DNA of 64,000 nt from Mytilinidion resinicola (GCF_010093595.1 NW_022985448.1:1496411-1560410), one strand, 5' to 3'. Positions 1-11,371 are shown, counted from the stretch's first letter. A program made the numbers and translations. The notes: generated by a model from the letters alone, not told the origin.

Positions 1-397
1 CATGTTCTTTGTCGACAATGGTCTGGCATACACCCTCGATGTTCTCTGGGATATCGCACGTCTGGAAGAGCTTCTGCTTGTTGGAGGGATCTACGCATTC
101 GGGGCACGTGCAGCTGTCTCTAAGGAAGATGCTGTCGAAGATCTTGGGCTCGCCGTCAATGCTCACAGCCAGGTTCTTCGACGACTTGCCATCGAACTGG
201 CCTGCGTTAGATGCATCGTGAACGAGGTGTTCCTGAGGTGTTGTTGCTTCCTGGGCGGGGCTGGTGGAGTTCTTCCAGAACTGGCGGGCGGGCACAACAT
301 TCCTCGCAGAGAGTCCAGGACGGTACTTGCGCGATCCAGCGCGAGCAATGGCCGTCAGCGGACGCAGACCGGCGCGGGTGAGGAGGTTTATGGACAT
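1..397 (-). CDS. Gamma-butyrobetaine/trimethyllysine dioxygenase-like protein, N-terminal part (runs off left edge)
   Basis: The reading frame from the ATG at 397 is open to the window edge (132 codons). It begins with an Arg/Ala-rich, acid-free segment (MSINLLTRAGLRPLTAIARA) typical of a mitochondrial presequence. Around residues 90-110 it reads FLRDSCTCPECVDPSNKQK, the Cys-rich metal-binding N-terminal domain (DUF971-like) found before the Fe(II)/2-oxoglutarate TauD domain in gamma-butyrobetaine and trimethyllysine hydroxylases of carnitine synthesis. The catalytic domain lies outside the window, so the two hydroxylases cannot be told apart. It is divergent from the carrier gene starting at 592, with 194 bp between the start codons. 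Confidence 0.8.
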   Translation of the reverse strand, partial: MSINLLTRAGLRPLTAIARAGSRKYRPGLSARNVVPARQFWKNSTSPAQEATTPQEHLVHDASNAGQFDGKSSKNLAVSIDGEPKIFDSIFLRDSCTCPECVDPSNKQKLFQTCDIPENIEGVCQTIVDKEH

Positions 398-591
398 GGC
401 TTCGGTGTTGGGGGGCCGACGATCCTTTTTGCGGGGGAGGCGTGCACTTGTACCTCAGCAGAGAATTGGTCCGAGGATAAGATGAAGAGCTGGTCCGCTG
501 TCCCGACGCAAACAACACGAACTCCACTACATCAGCCGATCCCTCCTGTGCCCTTAGTACGCGTCGCTTGCTGGGCGAAGGAGCTGGGTGT
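398..591. promoter_or_regulatory. Shared divergent promoter region
   Basis: A 194-bp gap separates the start codons of two divergent genes whose products both look mitochondrial. No TATA box is evident. A shared promoter is inferred from geometry only. Confidence 0.4.
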
Positions 592-1687
592 ATGTCGGGC
601 GGTGTGGCACAGCTCAAAGATGAGGTAACGACAACCTGCTGGCGGAGGTGATGGCACGAGACGAACAGCTGATCCAACTTGCTTGTTCCAGGGCTCCTCA
701 AAGCAGGTCATCGTTGCGGGGTCTGTCGCAGGCCTGGTGTCTCGGTGAGAGCCTCAGCATGGCTTGTGGGATTCCCATATGCTAATTACATTCACGCGTT
801 CAAGGTTCTGTATAGCACCTCTCGACGTCATCAAGATCCGCCTGCAACTCCAAATCCACTCCCTCTCCGATCCGACGAGCATACGTGGCATCGATGGACC
901 TGTCTACAAGGGGACGCTGGGCACGCTCAAGCAGATACTGCGCGAGGAGGGTCTCACCGGGCTATGGAAGGGGAATATCCCGGCAGAGGCCATGTATCTC
1001 ATGTACGGAGCCATCCAATTCTCCGCCTACACGCACGCCTCCCATGCCTTGAACGACCTACCCTCGCCGTACAAACTCCCCGACTCCGCCAACTCGTTCA
1101 TTTCGGGTGCGCTGGCTGGAGCTTGCGCGACGACTACCACCTATCCACTAGACCTCCTTCGGACCCGATTTGCAGCCCAGGGGAAAGATCGAGTCTACTT
1201 TTCAATCCTGTCATCGGTCCGCCAGATCGCAACTACTGAAGGCCTTCCAGGATTCTTCCGAGGGTTGGGGGCAGGTGTGAGCCAGATTGTGCCGTACATG
1301 GGCCTGTTCTTTGCTGGATACGAGGCTCTCAAACCGGTACTTTCGAAAGACGTTGTGCCGCTACCATTCGGGAGTTCAGACGCAGTCTCCGGTGTCGTTG
1401 CTAGTGTGCTTGCAAAAACTGCGGTGTACCCACTGGATACTACGAGGAAGCGATTACAAGTGCAAGGGCCCACGCGATCACAATACGTACACCGTAACAT
1501 ACCTCTCTACAAGGGCGTCATTTCGACGGTTGGTCGTATCTGGAAGAATGAGGGGCGGAGAGGCATGTATCGAGGCCTTACTGTGAGTCTGATGAAGGCA
1601 GCTCCCGCCAGCGCTGTAACAATGTGGACATACGAGAGGACTATGGGCGTTCTGACTTCGATGGATGAGAAGCTAAAGGAAGTATGA
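592..1687 (+). CDS. TPC1: Mitochondrial carrier, thiamine pyrophosphate carrier (Tpc1) type
   Basis: Exons 592-624, 692-744 and 805-1687 give 322 aa, the usual length for solute carrier family 25. The first two introns were placed because they keep phase and restore the first helix ([13 protein letters not shown] followed by [14 protein letters not shown]). Three carrier repeats are visible, each with the PxD/ExxR/K signature: [21 protein letters not shown] and [11 protein letters not shown]. The order and length fit the fungal thiamine pyrophosphate/nucleotide exchanger of the inner mitochondrial membrane. Substrate assignment is from family resemblance and is less certain than the carrier fold itself. 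Confidence 0.88.
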
Positions 1688-2015
1688 TATGGGTCACAAT
1701 AGGCATTAGCGGCGTAGTACAATAGCGGGATACTCTGGAGTAGGCGAACTTGGTGCTTGGGTGTCTGTCCGACGTCAAACTTCAACGGATAGACTTAGAA
1801 TTAGTAGCCTCCAGGATTAGCGAGGAACATGTATAATGCAATGATACTCTAATATATTTTATAGAAGTTCGAATGCCATGACGTGAAGATAAGCTACTCG
1901 TCCCCGCAGTGGAGTGATGGTGGTGCCAGAGATCGGCGAACTAAACCACGAAAATTTCGAGCTCGAAACTCCACCAAGAATCTTTCACAACGAAAGTTAC
2001 GTTCTCTCCTCAAAG

Positions 2016-4077
2016 ATGAAGCGCAAGAACGATACACCAGCCAATGGCGCCTCCAAAAAGCGCGCCATTTCCGACTCAGAAGCAGAAAAGAACTTTCGCG
2101 CCGGCCTTTTTGATAGCAAAGTGCTTGACGACTACACTCAGCAATACGCAAAATCATCACCGTAAGACCTCAATTCCCCACTCTAGTACAATTGATTGTT
2201 TCTAACCATCCTACAGCTACAAACATGCCGTAATCCACAACCTGATCTCCTCACCCCTCCTCCGCGCTGTCCGCACCGAAATCCGCGAGCACATCTCCTT
2301 CACGCCCAAGGAAACCGACATCTACAAAATCCACCAGTCCGGCGACCTCGCAAACCTCGACGGTCTCGACGATGCTGCTCTGCGTAGGCTTCCATCGCTT
2401 CTCACGCTCCGCGATGCCCTCTACTCGGCTGCGTTTCGGAGATATATCGCGAGTGTTGCGGGATCGGGGCCGCTGAGCGGAGTCAAGACGGATATGGCTG
2501 TGGTATGTTCGTCTGGACTCGTCTTGGAGAATTGAAGCTGATCCAACGTACAGAATGTGTATACGCCGGGATGTCACCTCCTCTGCCACGACGACGTTAT
2601 TGGGAGTCGGCGCGTAAGCTGGATTCTATACCTGTTGGACCCGGATCGGGACTGGAAGCCGGAATGGGGTGGGGCTTTGCGTCTGTATCCCACAGAGGTG
2701 CTCAAGAATCAGGACGGTGACGAGGTGAAGATTCCACAACCGGACTTCTCTGTGTCGATCCCGCCGGCGTGGAACCAATTGTCCTTCTTCACGGTACAGC
2801 CTGGGGAGAGCTTTCACGATGTTGAGGAGGTCTACCGGCGCAGCAAAGATGAGTCAGAAGAGGAAGATGGAGGTCGAGTGCGGATGGCGATCAGTGGCTG
2901 GTTCCACATACCCCAAGAAGGCGAGGAGGGATACGAAGAGGGTCTTGAAGAGAAGCTAGCTGAGAAGAGTTCACTCGCTCAATTGCAAAGAGGGAAAGCA
3001 GACGCTTTCGACCGACCTCAACCACAATGGGTCGAATTTGAGGACAATTCTGAGGACAACGAGGAGGAAGAGGAGCTCTCGACCGCAGAGATCGAATTCC
3101 TTCTAAACTACCTAAACCCAAATTACCTCACCCCCGACACCGTCGACGAGCTCCAGGCGATGTTCGCAGACGAATCATCCCTCCAACTCTCCACCTTCCT
3201 CTCCAACAAGTTCTCCGCTCGTCTACAAACATGGATTGAGTCCAAAGACCACGAGGAGTACCCAAGCCTCCCCGCCCACCCTTCAGCTCTAAAAGGAGAC
3301 TCCACAGGCGTCGCATGCCCGCCACATAAACACCGCTTCCTATACCGCCAACCTGTCCTCCCACTCCCCACACCAACCCCTGACCTGGAGCTCAGCCCAT
3401 ACGACGAACTCGTCGACGTCCTCTTCCCCCACCCCTCATTCCGCAAATGGCTCGCCCTCGCCACCGGTCTCACCCTCACAAAATCCAACATTCTCGCCCG
3501 CCGCTTTCGCCGCGGCGTCGACTACTCCCTCGCCACCGCCTATGAGGAGGAGGAACCGCAGCTCGAGATTTGTCTCGGTATAACGCCGTCAAGCGGATGG
3601 GCGCCTGAGGAAGCCGAAGAAGACGACGCCACCGCCGGCGCCGAGGAGAAAAACGGTTCCAGCAGCAACGGCAAGGCAAAATCGATAGCGAAAGAGCTAG
3701 TACCTCCGGCCCCAGCAACAGAGGAGCCCGAAGTCGGGGGTTACGAGATGTACATGGCCGGCGATGACGATGAGGCCTCTGCCCCTGCTGCCTCGAACGC
3801 TGAGTCGTCAACACATACAGGAGCTGGGCAGCGGAGAAAGACGAAAGCAGATCCGGCGGTATATCGCAGCGCGGCGGATGATGAGGATGATGGGGTGTTG
3901 TTTTCTATGCCGGCGAGTTGGAACGCCTTAAGTGTGGTTCTGAGGGACCAGGGTGTGCTGAGGTTCGTGAAGTATGTGAGTAAGGCGGCGAAGGGGGATC
4001 GGTGGGATGTTTGTGCGGAGTTTGGGGTGGAGTTTGGGGAGGAGGGGAGTGATGAGGAGGAAGGGGATGAGGAGTAA
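2016..4077 (+). CDS. TPA1: Prolyl 3,4-dihydroxylase Tpa1/Ofd1 type
   Basis: Exons 2016-2161, 2217-2502 and 2554-4077 give 651 aa, close to yeast Tpa1. The start MKRKNDTP is the first ATG that leads into the conserved N-terminus. The Fe(II)/2-oxoglutarate dioxygenase domain has an HxD iron motif (H156-x-D158 within CHDD), a second candidate His at about 232 (GESFHDVEEV) and a 2OG-binding Arg in RVRMAISGWF. The C-terminal half is the second, catalytically silent double-stranded beta-helix of this family, interrupted by an acidic, low-complexity insert (about residues 490-560). Known members hydroxylate ribosomal protein uS12 and affect translation termination; in fission yeast Ofd1 also controls sterol and oxygen responses. 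Confidence 0.88.
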
Positions 4078-4582
4078 GTCGGGAAAAGGGAGAAGGGTTA
4101 GATGGAAGGCGAGGATAATCTAGAGGAGGACAAGGTCTGGATGAGAGATCCGAGATTCTGTGGCTTGGTAGGGACTGAAGTTGGGTATCAGGTAACCTTC
4201 CTTAAGCAACTATCAGCTCACACGTCTTTCCCGCCTTACCCGTGTTTTCTCACCCGCATTGGTGTATAAATCTCCTGCATCGACCGCCGAAATTAGCGTC
4301 TTTGTTCAATGACACCCTTTGCGGGAGACATCAATGAGTCTCCCAAACATGGACATGTCTGGTGGCGGTGGTGATGGTGGAGGGCGAAACACGTGCCGAG
4401 CCGGTGACGGCCGTTTGTTATTCGGCATGCCGAAATTCAGGGTCCGTCCCTCAAGAACTCAGTCTTTGTATACCTTTTATTTTTTGAACCCCTTCGGTAA
4501 ACTAACGTGTATTAAGGAGACAGAAGTACGCCGCTCAGCACTGAACGGGTGAACGTGATCTGGCAGCTACACGTCATTTGAT
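4078..4582. other. Intergenic, no gene seen
   Basis: Downstream flank of the Tpa1-type gene. Short open frames here have no recognisable product and contain simple Gly-coding repeats. The right part contains a degenerate copy of the adjacent 18-bp repeat (gggtgaacgtgatctggc near 4548). Confidence 0.4.
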
Positions 4583-4726
4583 AGGTGAACGTTGTTTGGG
4601 AGGTGAACGTTGTTTGGGAGGTGAACGTTGTTTGGGAGGTGAACGTTGTTTGGGAGGTGAACGGGATTTTACAGGTGAACGTGATTTAGCAGGTAAATGT
4701 GACTTAGCAGGTAAACGTAACTCGAC
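4583..4726. repeat. 18-bp minisatellite, eight units
   Basis: Eight consecutive 18-bp units begin with AGGTGAAC or AGGTAAA(C/T). Units 1-4 (starting 4583, 4601, 4619 and 4637) are identical, AGGTGAACGTTGTTTGGG. Units 5-8 diverge progressively. This gradient fits recent expansion at the left end. Confidence 0.9.
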
Positions 4727-4734
4727 TCAATCCA

Positions 4735-5010
4735 CCTACCTAGGTATATATTTCCAAAAATTCGGCGCCTCCTCCATAGCGCCATCGGTGCCCGTCCGGC
4801 AGGCCGGGGGGCACCACGTAAGTCGCCCCGATGGCTGGGTTGGAATCCAGCCTCTGGTGTAACACGACCTTCCACACGACAAGGATGTAGTGCAGGGCTC
4901 GGCCCGACGAACCTTTTGCTCCTTGGGAACTCTTTTTTGGGACCCGTCGGCAAGGGCTGAGCTCGAGCCGCGATGAGGAAGAACCTTTTTTCCCCCTTTT
5001 TTTGAAAAGA
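4735..5010. repeat. GC-rich block ending in pyrimidine tract, possible retroposed fragment
   Basis: An approximately 250-bp GC-rich block (GGCAGGCCGGGGGGCACC near 4795) ends in runs of T and C at 4985-5002 (ccttttttcccccttttttt). On the minus strand it reads as an A-rich start, a GC-rich body and then the 18-bp repeat array. It contains a 94-codon minus-strand open frame (4669-4953) with no recognised domain. The identity as a retroelement fragment is a guess. Confidence 0.25.
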
Positions 5011-5783
5011 AAGAGAGGGTCTAGAGATATCGAGTAATTGGAATAGTAGCTGGGCGCTTAGCAGAACTGTTTTGGTACTTGAGAGCGAGGAGATCGAGCT
5101 TCGTGGTGGATGGCTTTTTTCTTCTTTTGATTACGAAATGCGTAAGAGATGGATCGGCGGCGGGGTGTTCAAAATCGAAGGCCTCTCCGCGCCATGGAGA
5201 ACCGCTGTGCTGCAATGGATATTAGTCCATGATGTTCTCTATCTTCAAACTCTTCTCACACTCTTCACCACCTCCACTCCTTCACGAAACGCAGCGCGAC
5301 GACGCTCTACTAGTGCTGGAAGTGAGTGGCCTTCTGTAATTTTGGTGGTTATCATCAATGAAAGATAAGGGGATTGGACGCTATCGTCCTCCAAACCATA
5401 GCTCGTAGCTGTTGCCAATTTTCATCCGGGACTCCACCACCATCCATCCTCGTAGTCGCCAATAGTCTTTTGATACTCCATCGACGAACTCATTTCCATT
5501 CATTGCAGGAAGGTACCGTCTGTGTGATCCACCAGTCCACAGACTCAGCCATGAGGTCGACCTAGGTCTGCTTTTCGATCCTCTACACCACCCATGTTTT
5601 CTGCCCGACGAAACTTTTGAAACTTGATCAGCCAACTGCACCTAGCCCAGGTATGGAACTTTCGAAGTGAGTTTTTTGATCCTCCACGTGACCCATTATT
5701 GTGTCACTAGCATGATTTTGGACCTCCACTCAACCCAGGCTGTCTTATCTTGCTGAAAAATCAGACCGGGAGCGGGGGAGGCG
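5011..5783. other. Intergenic, no gene seen
   Basis: No long open frame with recognisable product. Several short frames on both strands overlap each other and look like chance. Confidence 0.4.
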
Positions 5784-5936
5784 TAACGTAGGTGATGGGG
5801 TTATTACGGTGGAGGTAGTTATTACGGTGGTCTAAGCTTTTACATGCATTCGGAATCAGTGCACCTGCCAAGCTTTTTCTTGATGTTCGGAACCGTAATA
5901 ACTACCTCCACCGTAATAACCCCATCACCTACGTTA
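5784..5936. mobile_element. 149-bp MITE with 43-bp perfect terminal inverted repeats and TA target duplication
   Basis: Positions 5786-5828 and 5892-5934 are exact reverse complements over 43 bp, starting ACGTAGGTGATGGGG. The element is flanked by TA at 5784-5785 and 5935-5936, as expected for Tc1/mariner or pogo (Fot1-like) insertion. The 63-bp centre has no coding capacity. The same terminal sequence bounds the larger element at 50744-51737. It lies about 240 bp beyond the stop codon of the metallo-beta-lactamase gene. Confidence 0.92.
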
Positions 5937-6176
5937 GGTTTTATAGACGAGCAAGCCAGGAGAAATTCTGGGGCACGTGATGGGCACGTTGGCACGTGAG
6001 TGGAAGACCTTGGAGTCACTGGCTAGAGATTTATTTGTGTGGAGTCTGGGGAAGGTAAGGGATGACTCTGATAAGATAATACCTACCCTTTGAACAAAAA
6101 TGCCGTACTCATCGATTGAAGGTTCTAACAGACTACCCACAACGCACTTCCATGTTCCCAAACCCCCTCAACATCC

Positions 6177-7348
6177 CTACGTTACCTTCTCTAGCAACAG
6201 ACTATGCTCAGGGTGCCCAGAGCTCTTCACCTGAATCTGCATGCTCTCTAGCACCCTCTTCTTAACATCCGAGCCTCTGACATCCTGTCCCGTGAAACCA
6301 CCATAGGTAGCCTCGAACTCGAGCGGCTGAAGTGCTTTCCAGATATCATGGATCTTGGAAGGAGGTAGCGGGATCATATTGGGGATAGACCACATGAAAG
6401 AGTAGCTAGATGTTCCGGACTGGCGGGGAGAAGGAGTTTGCGCAGACTGGTTATATTAAACATCAGCCTACCGTCAACGCAACACAAACAGAGTCGATGA
6501 CACAGAAGATATGAAGGAGAGAGGATGGACGAACCGGCACCGTATACATTGAATCCGCAATGAACAACTTCTTGTCCCAATGCAGCACCATACTACCATC
6601 GAAGTGCCCCCCTACTTTAACGGCCGTGACATCCGGTACGATTGTTTCAGTCGGCCCTTCAATGAGGCGGCGTGCATTGAGATGGTCGGCGCGGTTCAGC
6701 CATTGTGAGTCTTCGGCTGCGACGTAGACGGGACAATTAAAGATCCTGGCCCATTCGAGGTGCGTGGTGTAGAAGTGTGGGTGAGAGATTACAATGGCGG
6801 AGAGGCCGCCTTTGGATGTGATCTGACTTTGTGAGATGAGATGTTTGAGAAGGGACTGGGGTGATATCTAGAGATGATGAGAAGTGGAGCTTACGAAGTC
6901 GATGGTTTTCTGGTCGATGAAGGCGATGAGATCCCAGAGGACGTTGCCGTTTGGGGTCTGAAGGAGTATAGCTCGTTCTCCAATACCGCACTGTAGTCAC
7001 GTTGTCACGCGTGAGCACAACTTCTAGCGTGAAGTAGTTGACGGCGACTGACCTTCGGCTCGGTAGTTATGAATGAGATCTTCTCATTTGTAGGGTCCTG
7101 CTCAAAGAAATTCTCATGCTTCCCCTTCAACTGCCCCAAAGTGGTCCAGACTTGGCCTCCAGGAGGGACATATTGTCGCGGATCCTAAAGTGGGGTTGTC
7201 AGGCGAGTGAAGCATACCGAGAGACCATTTGGAAGTAACTCACCTCACAAATACGACAGCCTTTTAGAGGCGAGCCGAACTGCAACGGCACATCGAACTG
7301 TGTACCGCAGGTGTAGCAGATAAGCAGGTCCTGTCCATCAGTTGTCAT
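6177..7348 (-). CDS. Metallo-beta-lactamase-fold protein with N-terminal Cys-rich segment
   Basis: Five exons (7244-7348, 7053-7184, 6895-6990, 6535-6822, 6177-6419) splice in phase to 287 aa. The N-terminus has CYTCG...GCRIC, a possible zinc ribbon, then DPRQYVPPGGQVWTTLG. The fold is suggested by the core order: SHPHFYTTHLEWA (position of HxHxDH), VGGHFDGSMVLHW (third His site) and FIADSMYTVP (bridging Asp site). The first motif keeps HxH but has Tyr-Thr where Asp-His is usual, so metal binding may differ. This variant may be typical of the fungal family. The substrate is unknown. The donor of intron 4 (GTTCGT) is weak. Confidence 0.75.
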
Positions 7349-7805
7349 GGCTGTTAGATGGTCGAGAGGATGGGGTTGCTGGCTGGCGAGGGGCTTTTCT
7401 ACTATTGGTCAGGTCTGGCCGTATGCGGCTTATCAATGCTGCTTTGCAACACGAGAATCTTGGATGCCTCGAGCTGAAAAGGAAATGCAAGATTTAGGAA
7501 GATGATGTCTGTAGAACGCGGAGTACTAGACACTGGATATCTTGCAAGCTGGGGGATGGTCTCCAAGGGTGGGGTAGAGCATTCAGAATCATTCCAGTCC
7601 ACCATGCCATTATGACAATCTCATGTTTTATTACCGCTTCGTTCATCCATGTTACAACAGTGTACATACCAAACCCATCAGTGGAGCCATGCAAAATGGG
7701 AATGCTTCCAAGTGTGAATTCCTCGTAATGTCTCAATGAACGCCGCCCATGCTCCAAGTCCGCTTTCCGTAATATCCCTCATATGCCACTGACAACCAGA
7801 TCACG
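7349..7805. other. Intergenic, no gene seen
   Basis: Upstream region of the metallo-beta-lactamase gene and downstream region of the fasciclin gene. Only short unrelated open frames. Confidence 0.4.
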
Positions 7806-8503
7806 CTAATAGTTTACAACGTTCTTCAATATCCATACCTCGCCGTTGCCAACTTTATCAGCAATACTAAGAACTTCGATATTACCGGGTTGAATCTAGA
7901 TTTATATCAGCAATACTCTGACGCTTACATGACTACTAGGCATACCATCTTCTTCCCCCCTTTGCTCTCGTACCAAATAGTGTTTCCATTCAGCGTCTGG
8001 ACTTTGTGGTGCTCCGTCCACGGACTCTCCGGTACAATATGTGCCTCTACGAACCGTCGCATATTACGATGCGCGCGGTCCTCGCCCGCTTCGCCTTTGT
8101 ATGCATTCTCCCCCAGAGCGTTGTACTCTTTCGGGTCCTCCCAGGGCTTCCGGGGCAGACTCCTCATAGCGCCGTTGTCGGGCGCGAGAACGGTAGCATT
8201 CTGTGAAGCATCGTCCAACCGCTCGGATACGGAGTCGATGTCTCGAGTAAGGCCGCTGAAGATGGCGATATCCTGAGTCTTTCCCATCACGTCGGATATT
8301 ATGATACCAGCCGACATCTCCGGCGAGGACTTGTCGTCGTTTGTGGGAGGCATGGCGATGTTTGGAGGATCCGTGAGCGGGGACTGATTCCCGCGGATGT
8401 GAAGTGATTTGAGGAAGGAGGAGAGGGGCCTTGAATGTGCGGAGGCAGTAAGGGCGAGACAGATGGCGGCGGCTGGGTATCCGAAGAGTATCTGGGCCTT
8501 CAT
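7806..8503 (-). CDS. Secreted FAS1 (fasciclin) domain protein
   Basis: Exons 7946-8503 and 7806-7895 give 215 aa. The chosen ATG at 8503 starts a signal peptide (MKAQILFGYPAAAICLALTA). One fasciclin domain follows: a DIAIFSGLTRDIDSVSERL H1-like segment, ATVLAPDNGAMRSLP, then after about 45 residues AHIVPE and, across the intron, IQPGNIEVLSIADKV. This matches small vacuolar or secreted single-FAS1 fungal proteins. The frame could start 33 codons upstream, but that would bury the signal peptide. Confidence 0.82.
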
Positions 8504-8708
8504 CGTGTTTGACAACTTGTAGACTTCAGGATGCAGATGGAATGTCCGGCCAGTGGAAGGGCCGAAGACGACGTCATCTGGACTCACGTGAGAGCGCGGC
8601 ACGGAAGTTGCTGTCTAGCTTTGTTCTTAGCGGCTTCTTGAGCTGCACCTCACTTTCTCTCATCCACCAACCTCCTCCATGAACAAGCTTCATCTGTACA
8701 ACTAACGA

Positions 8709-9349
8709 ATGGATCTTCCTACTGTTACAGAGGTAAGCAAATCCTTCTTCTCTTCTACAACGTCTCTGACACGCTCCAGGAAGATCTGCGAGGTTTCCAT
8801 TCCAAGCACTTCCCATCTGCCCCACTTCCCGCGGTCTTCTTCCATGTCGACGACACGTCTGTCGAGGCATACGAGGAAGAAGATGACGACGGGCTGGGCT
8901 ACTACGTAGACGGCGTGAAGCGTACTCTCACCGACGAACAGATTGCCATCTTTCGGCACACTGAGATCCAGACGATCATCAAAGAGCTGCGACAGGCTCG
9001 CCAAGACAAGGAAGCCGATGGAGCATGCACGCCAACCAGCGAGGAGTCAGACCACGGGTTGAAGAAAACCATGGCTGAGTTCACGCCCTATGGAGAGGGC
9101 GTGAAGCGGAAGAGGCTCGACTTGTCCTCACTAGTACCCCGAAAGCGCTCCAACAACCGTCTGCCTGATCCCGAACCCGGCTGGGAAGATATCAGCAAAA
9201 TGCGCAACTGGGAGCCGGAGATGACTTGGGAGGGTGGTGACAAATCTCCAGATCACTTTGCAAGCGATGAGATGGACGACAAGATGCCGAGACGCGTCGC
9301 GAGAGAGGAGGATGACCTCAAAGTTGAAAATATAGAGCTGGACTACTGA
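8709..9349 (+). CDS. DUF3807-like conserved fungal protein
   Basis: Exons 8709-8732 (MDLPTVTE) and 8780-9349 give 197 aa. The N-terminus EDLRGFHSKHFPSAPLP and the acidic tail ending IELDY resemble the DUF3807 family, which has no known function. The middle is charged and probably helical (LTDEQIAIFRHTEIQTIIKE), followed by a basic stretch KRKRLDLSSLVPRKR that could be a nuclear signal. The short first exon is supported by a canonical GTAAGC donor and matching phase. It is divergent from the fasciclin gene, about 205 bp away. Confidence 0.65.
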
Positions 9350-10437
9350 AGTCGAAGGCAGCCTTGAAAATCTGATTGCAACGTGCAGCCTCACCCCGGA
9401 CAGGACCCACAGCTACGACTAGCTAATTCAATGATCTCTCACAACCTCATCCTGGTTAGTACTCATCTCGTACCTTCTTTCTGATCTATGCAATGATGAG
9501 CACAATATCATCCTTAGTCCGAGCCTGGCCTCGACTAACTCTCCTGAAGACGGTCCGTCCTCTCATGCATTGCACTCTGTGTGATTGGGCTGGCTGTCCG
9601 ACGTTGTGACCTGCTTGGTTGGCAATGGGGACGCCGAATTAATCTTCTCTCTGATTCAGACTTTATGCACCAGCGTTATCGTTTCTTCAACTTTTGTCTT
9701 CGCATATATGCTAATACAAGGAGTCACATAGGCATAAAGGAACACCAGCGCGTACATCTAGAGTCCTAGGATATCAGTCTACGTATACTTGGGCGCCACG
9801 GTCTGAAGTCCTTCCATACTTTTCAAGCCTTTGGACAAGGCTCATTGGAACGACTTGAAAATATGCCAGGCCACCTCGGACGCTGGCCGGGCCGTTTTCG
9901 GGTGCTCGCCATCCCCTCTTCCTCGTCACCATGGCGTTGATGAAGGTCATCTTAGACAGCGAAGGAGGAAGTATATGCCCACGCCTCGCTTCATTCTCAG
10001 CATCATTTCCGACCCTTCATAGAAAGGGACGTGAGATTGAGCGGGAGTAGGGCCTAGACCCGCCCACACAGTGAGTAGGCCGGGTGGACATGAACGGTAC
10101 ACAGCGTAGTACGACAGTGGTGTGGTTTAGGTGGATTTAGTGATATTGTTTCTCACAAATAGCAATCTATTGAATATTTGATATCTCTCACAACCTCTTG
10201 AAGTTCCGTGGGAAACCCAACCTCGCATTCATCAATTTTGAACCTAATGGTAAACAAGAGTTGACCTGACTCATTATCGATAGCGCTAGACATTTGGGTA
10301 AATGGGCACGGGGCGTGACCTGGCTGGTGAGGCACTGCGGGACGATCCCGGTGATCGCGGCCTTTGTCAGTGTCTGCGGGACAGCTGCAGAACGCAGGTC
10401 CACTCTCGAAGATCATACCTCAACTCAATTATCGACC
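9350..10437. other. Intergenic, 1.1 kb, no gene seen
   Basis: Only short open frames without recognisable products. No inverted or tandem repeats were noticed. Confidence 0.4.
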
Positions 10438-11025
10438 ATGGCTAGCATACCGCCAGAACCAAGCACCGAAGACTCCAGTGCTGCGCTCTCGCAGTCACTA
10501 TGGGCCGACAAGTACCGCGGGGTAGGTTGAACGCATAGTGGGACAGCTATGGCTGCTCCGCAAAAATTTCGTAACTCTTCAACATGCTAATATGATGCAT
10601 AGGCCACGATTGAAGACCTTGATCCTCCTCCGGCGCTGTCCGTGAAACCCTCAGACCCGATCTCACATGCCTTGATGAGCGCCTTCGAACGAGACTACAC
10701 CCACCTTACCGTTGTGTCGCAAGAGAACCGCGCCCTGCTCGGATACCTGAGCATCCCGCGGCTAAAGGAGTTACTGAAGGAGGGAAAGGTCAAGGAGAGT
10801 GACCCGGTGGAGCAGGCAATGTTGAAGTTCAGGCGCAAAGGCAAAGTCTACAAGGTCATCACGATGGACACCCCGCTGGAAGAGCTGGAGGCATTCTTCA
10901 ACGGCGGAGTCAACGGCAGCGGAGTGCAAGACTTTGCAGTGGTCACGGATGGCAACAGGAGGTTTGTCCTAGGCGTTGCGACCAAATCGGACCTGGCCAC
11001 GTTTGTCCAGCGCCGGCCTGCATGA
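10438..11025 (+). CDS. CBS-domain protein
   Basis: Exons 10438-10521 and 10603-11025 give 168 aa. After an acidic N-terminus (SLWADKYRG), ATIEDLDPPPALSVKPSDPI begins a pair of CBS-type beta-alpha-beta units, with the second ending DFAVVTDGNRRFVLGVATKSDLATFV. Such domains bind adenosine derivatives and regulate partner proteins; small fungal CBS-only proteins of this size are widespread and poorly characterised. The intron has a GTAGGT donor, and its acceptor keeps the frame. Confidence 0.8.
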
Positions 11026-11371
11026 TGGGATTGAGGGGATCCGTGGAATGAGGGTTGAGCATCATGGCTTCGGCGTTTGGGCGTCTTTGGTGTATTCTAT
11101 GCAAACTTCACGACTCCACAGCGCTGGATAGAGTGCTGCTTTGCGCCGTAGAAGCGAAGAGTACCGCTTCCATTAAACATAGCATCAAAAGAAATCCATT
11201 CAGAAATTCCTAGCGCTCGCTGCGTCATGGCTGGAATTACGTGAGCGGACATCTATCACGGCAACCAGCGGCGATATCTGGGTGGCCGAGAGCAACCTCA
11301 ACACTTCCCTCTCCCAGGCGCCTCTCTCTCCCCAGGTCAGCCGCCCTCGCACACAACTCCGTTCCGCTGGT

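Noticed and set aside
2..628. 208-codon plus-strand frame at the left edge
   Set aside because: It is antisense to the dioxygenase gene, whose minus frame has a clear presequence and Cys-rich domain.
4836..4850. tRNA B-box-like string (gggttggaatccagc)
   Set aside because: No matching A box, acceptor stem or cloverleaf around it.
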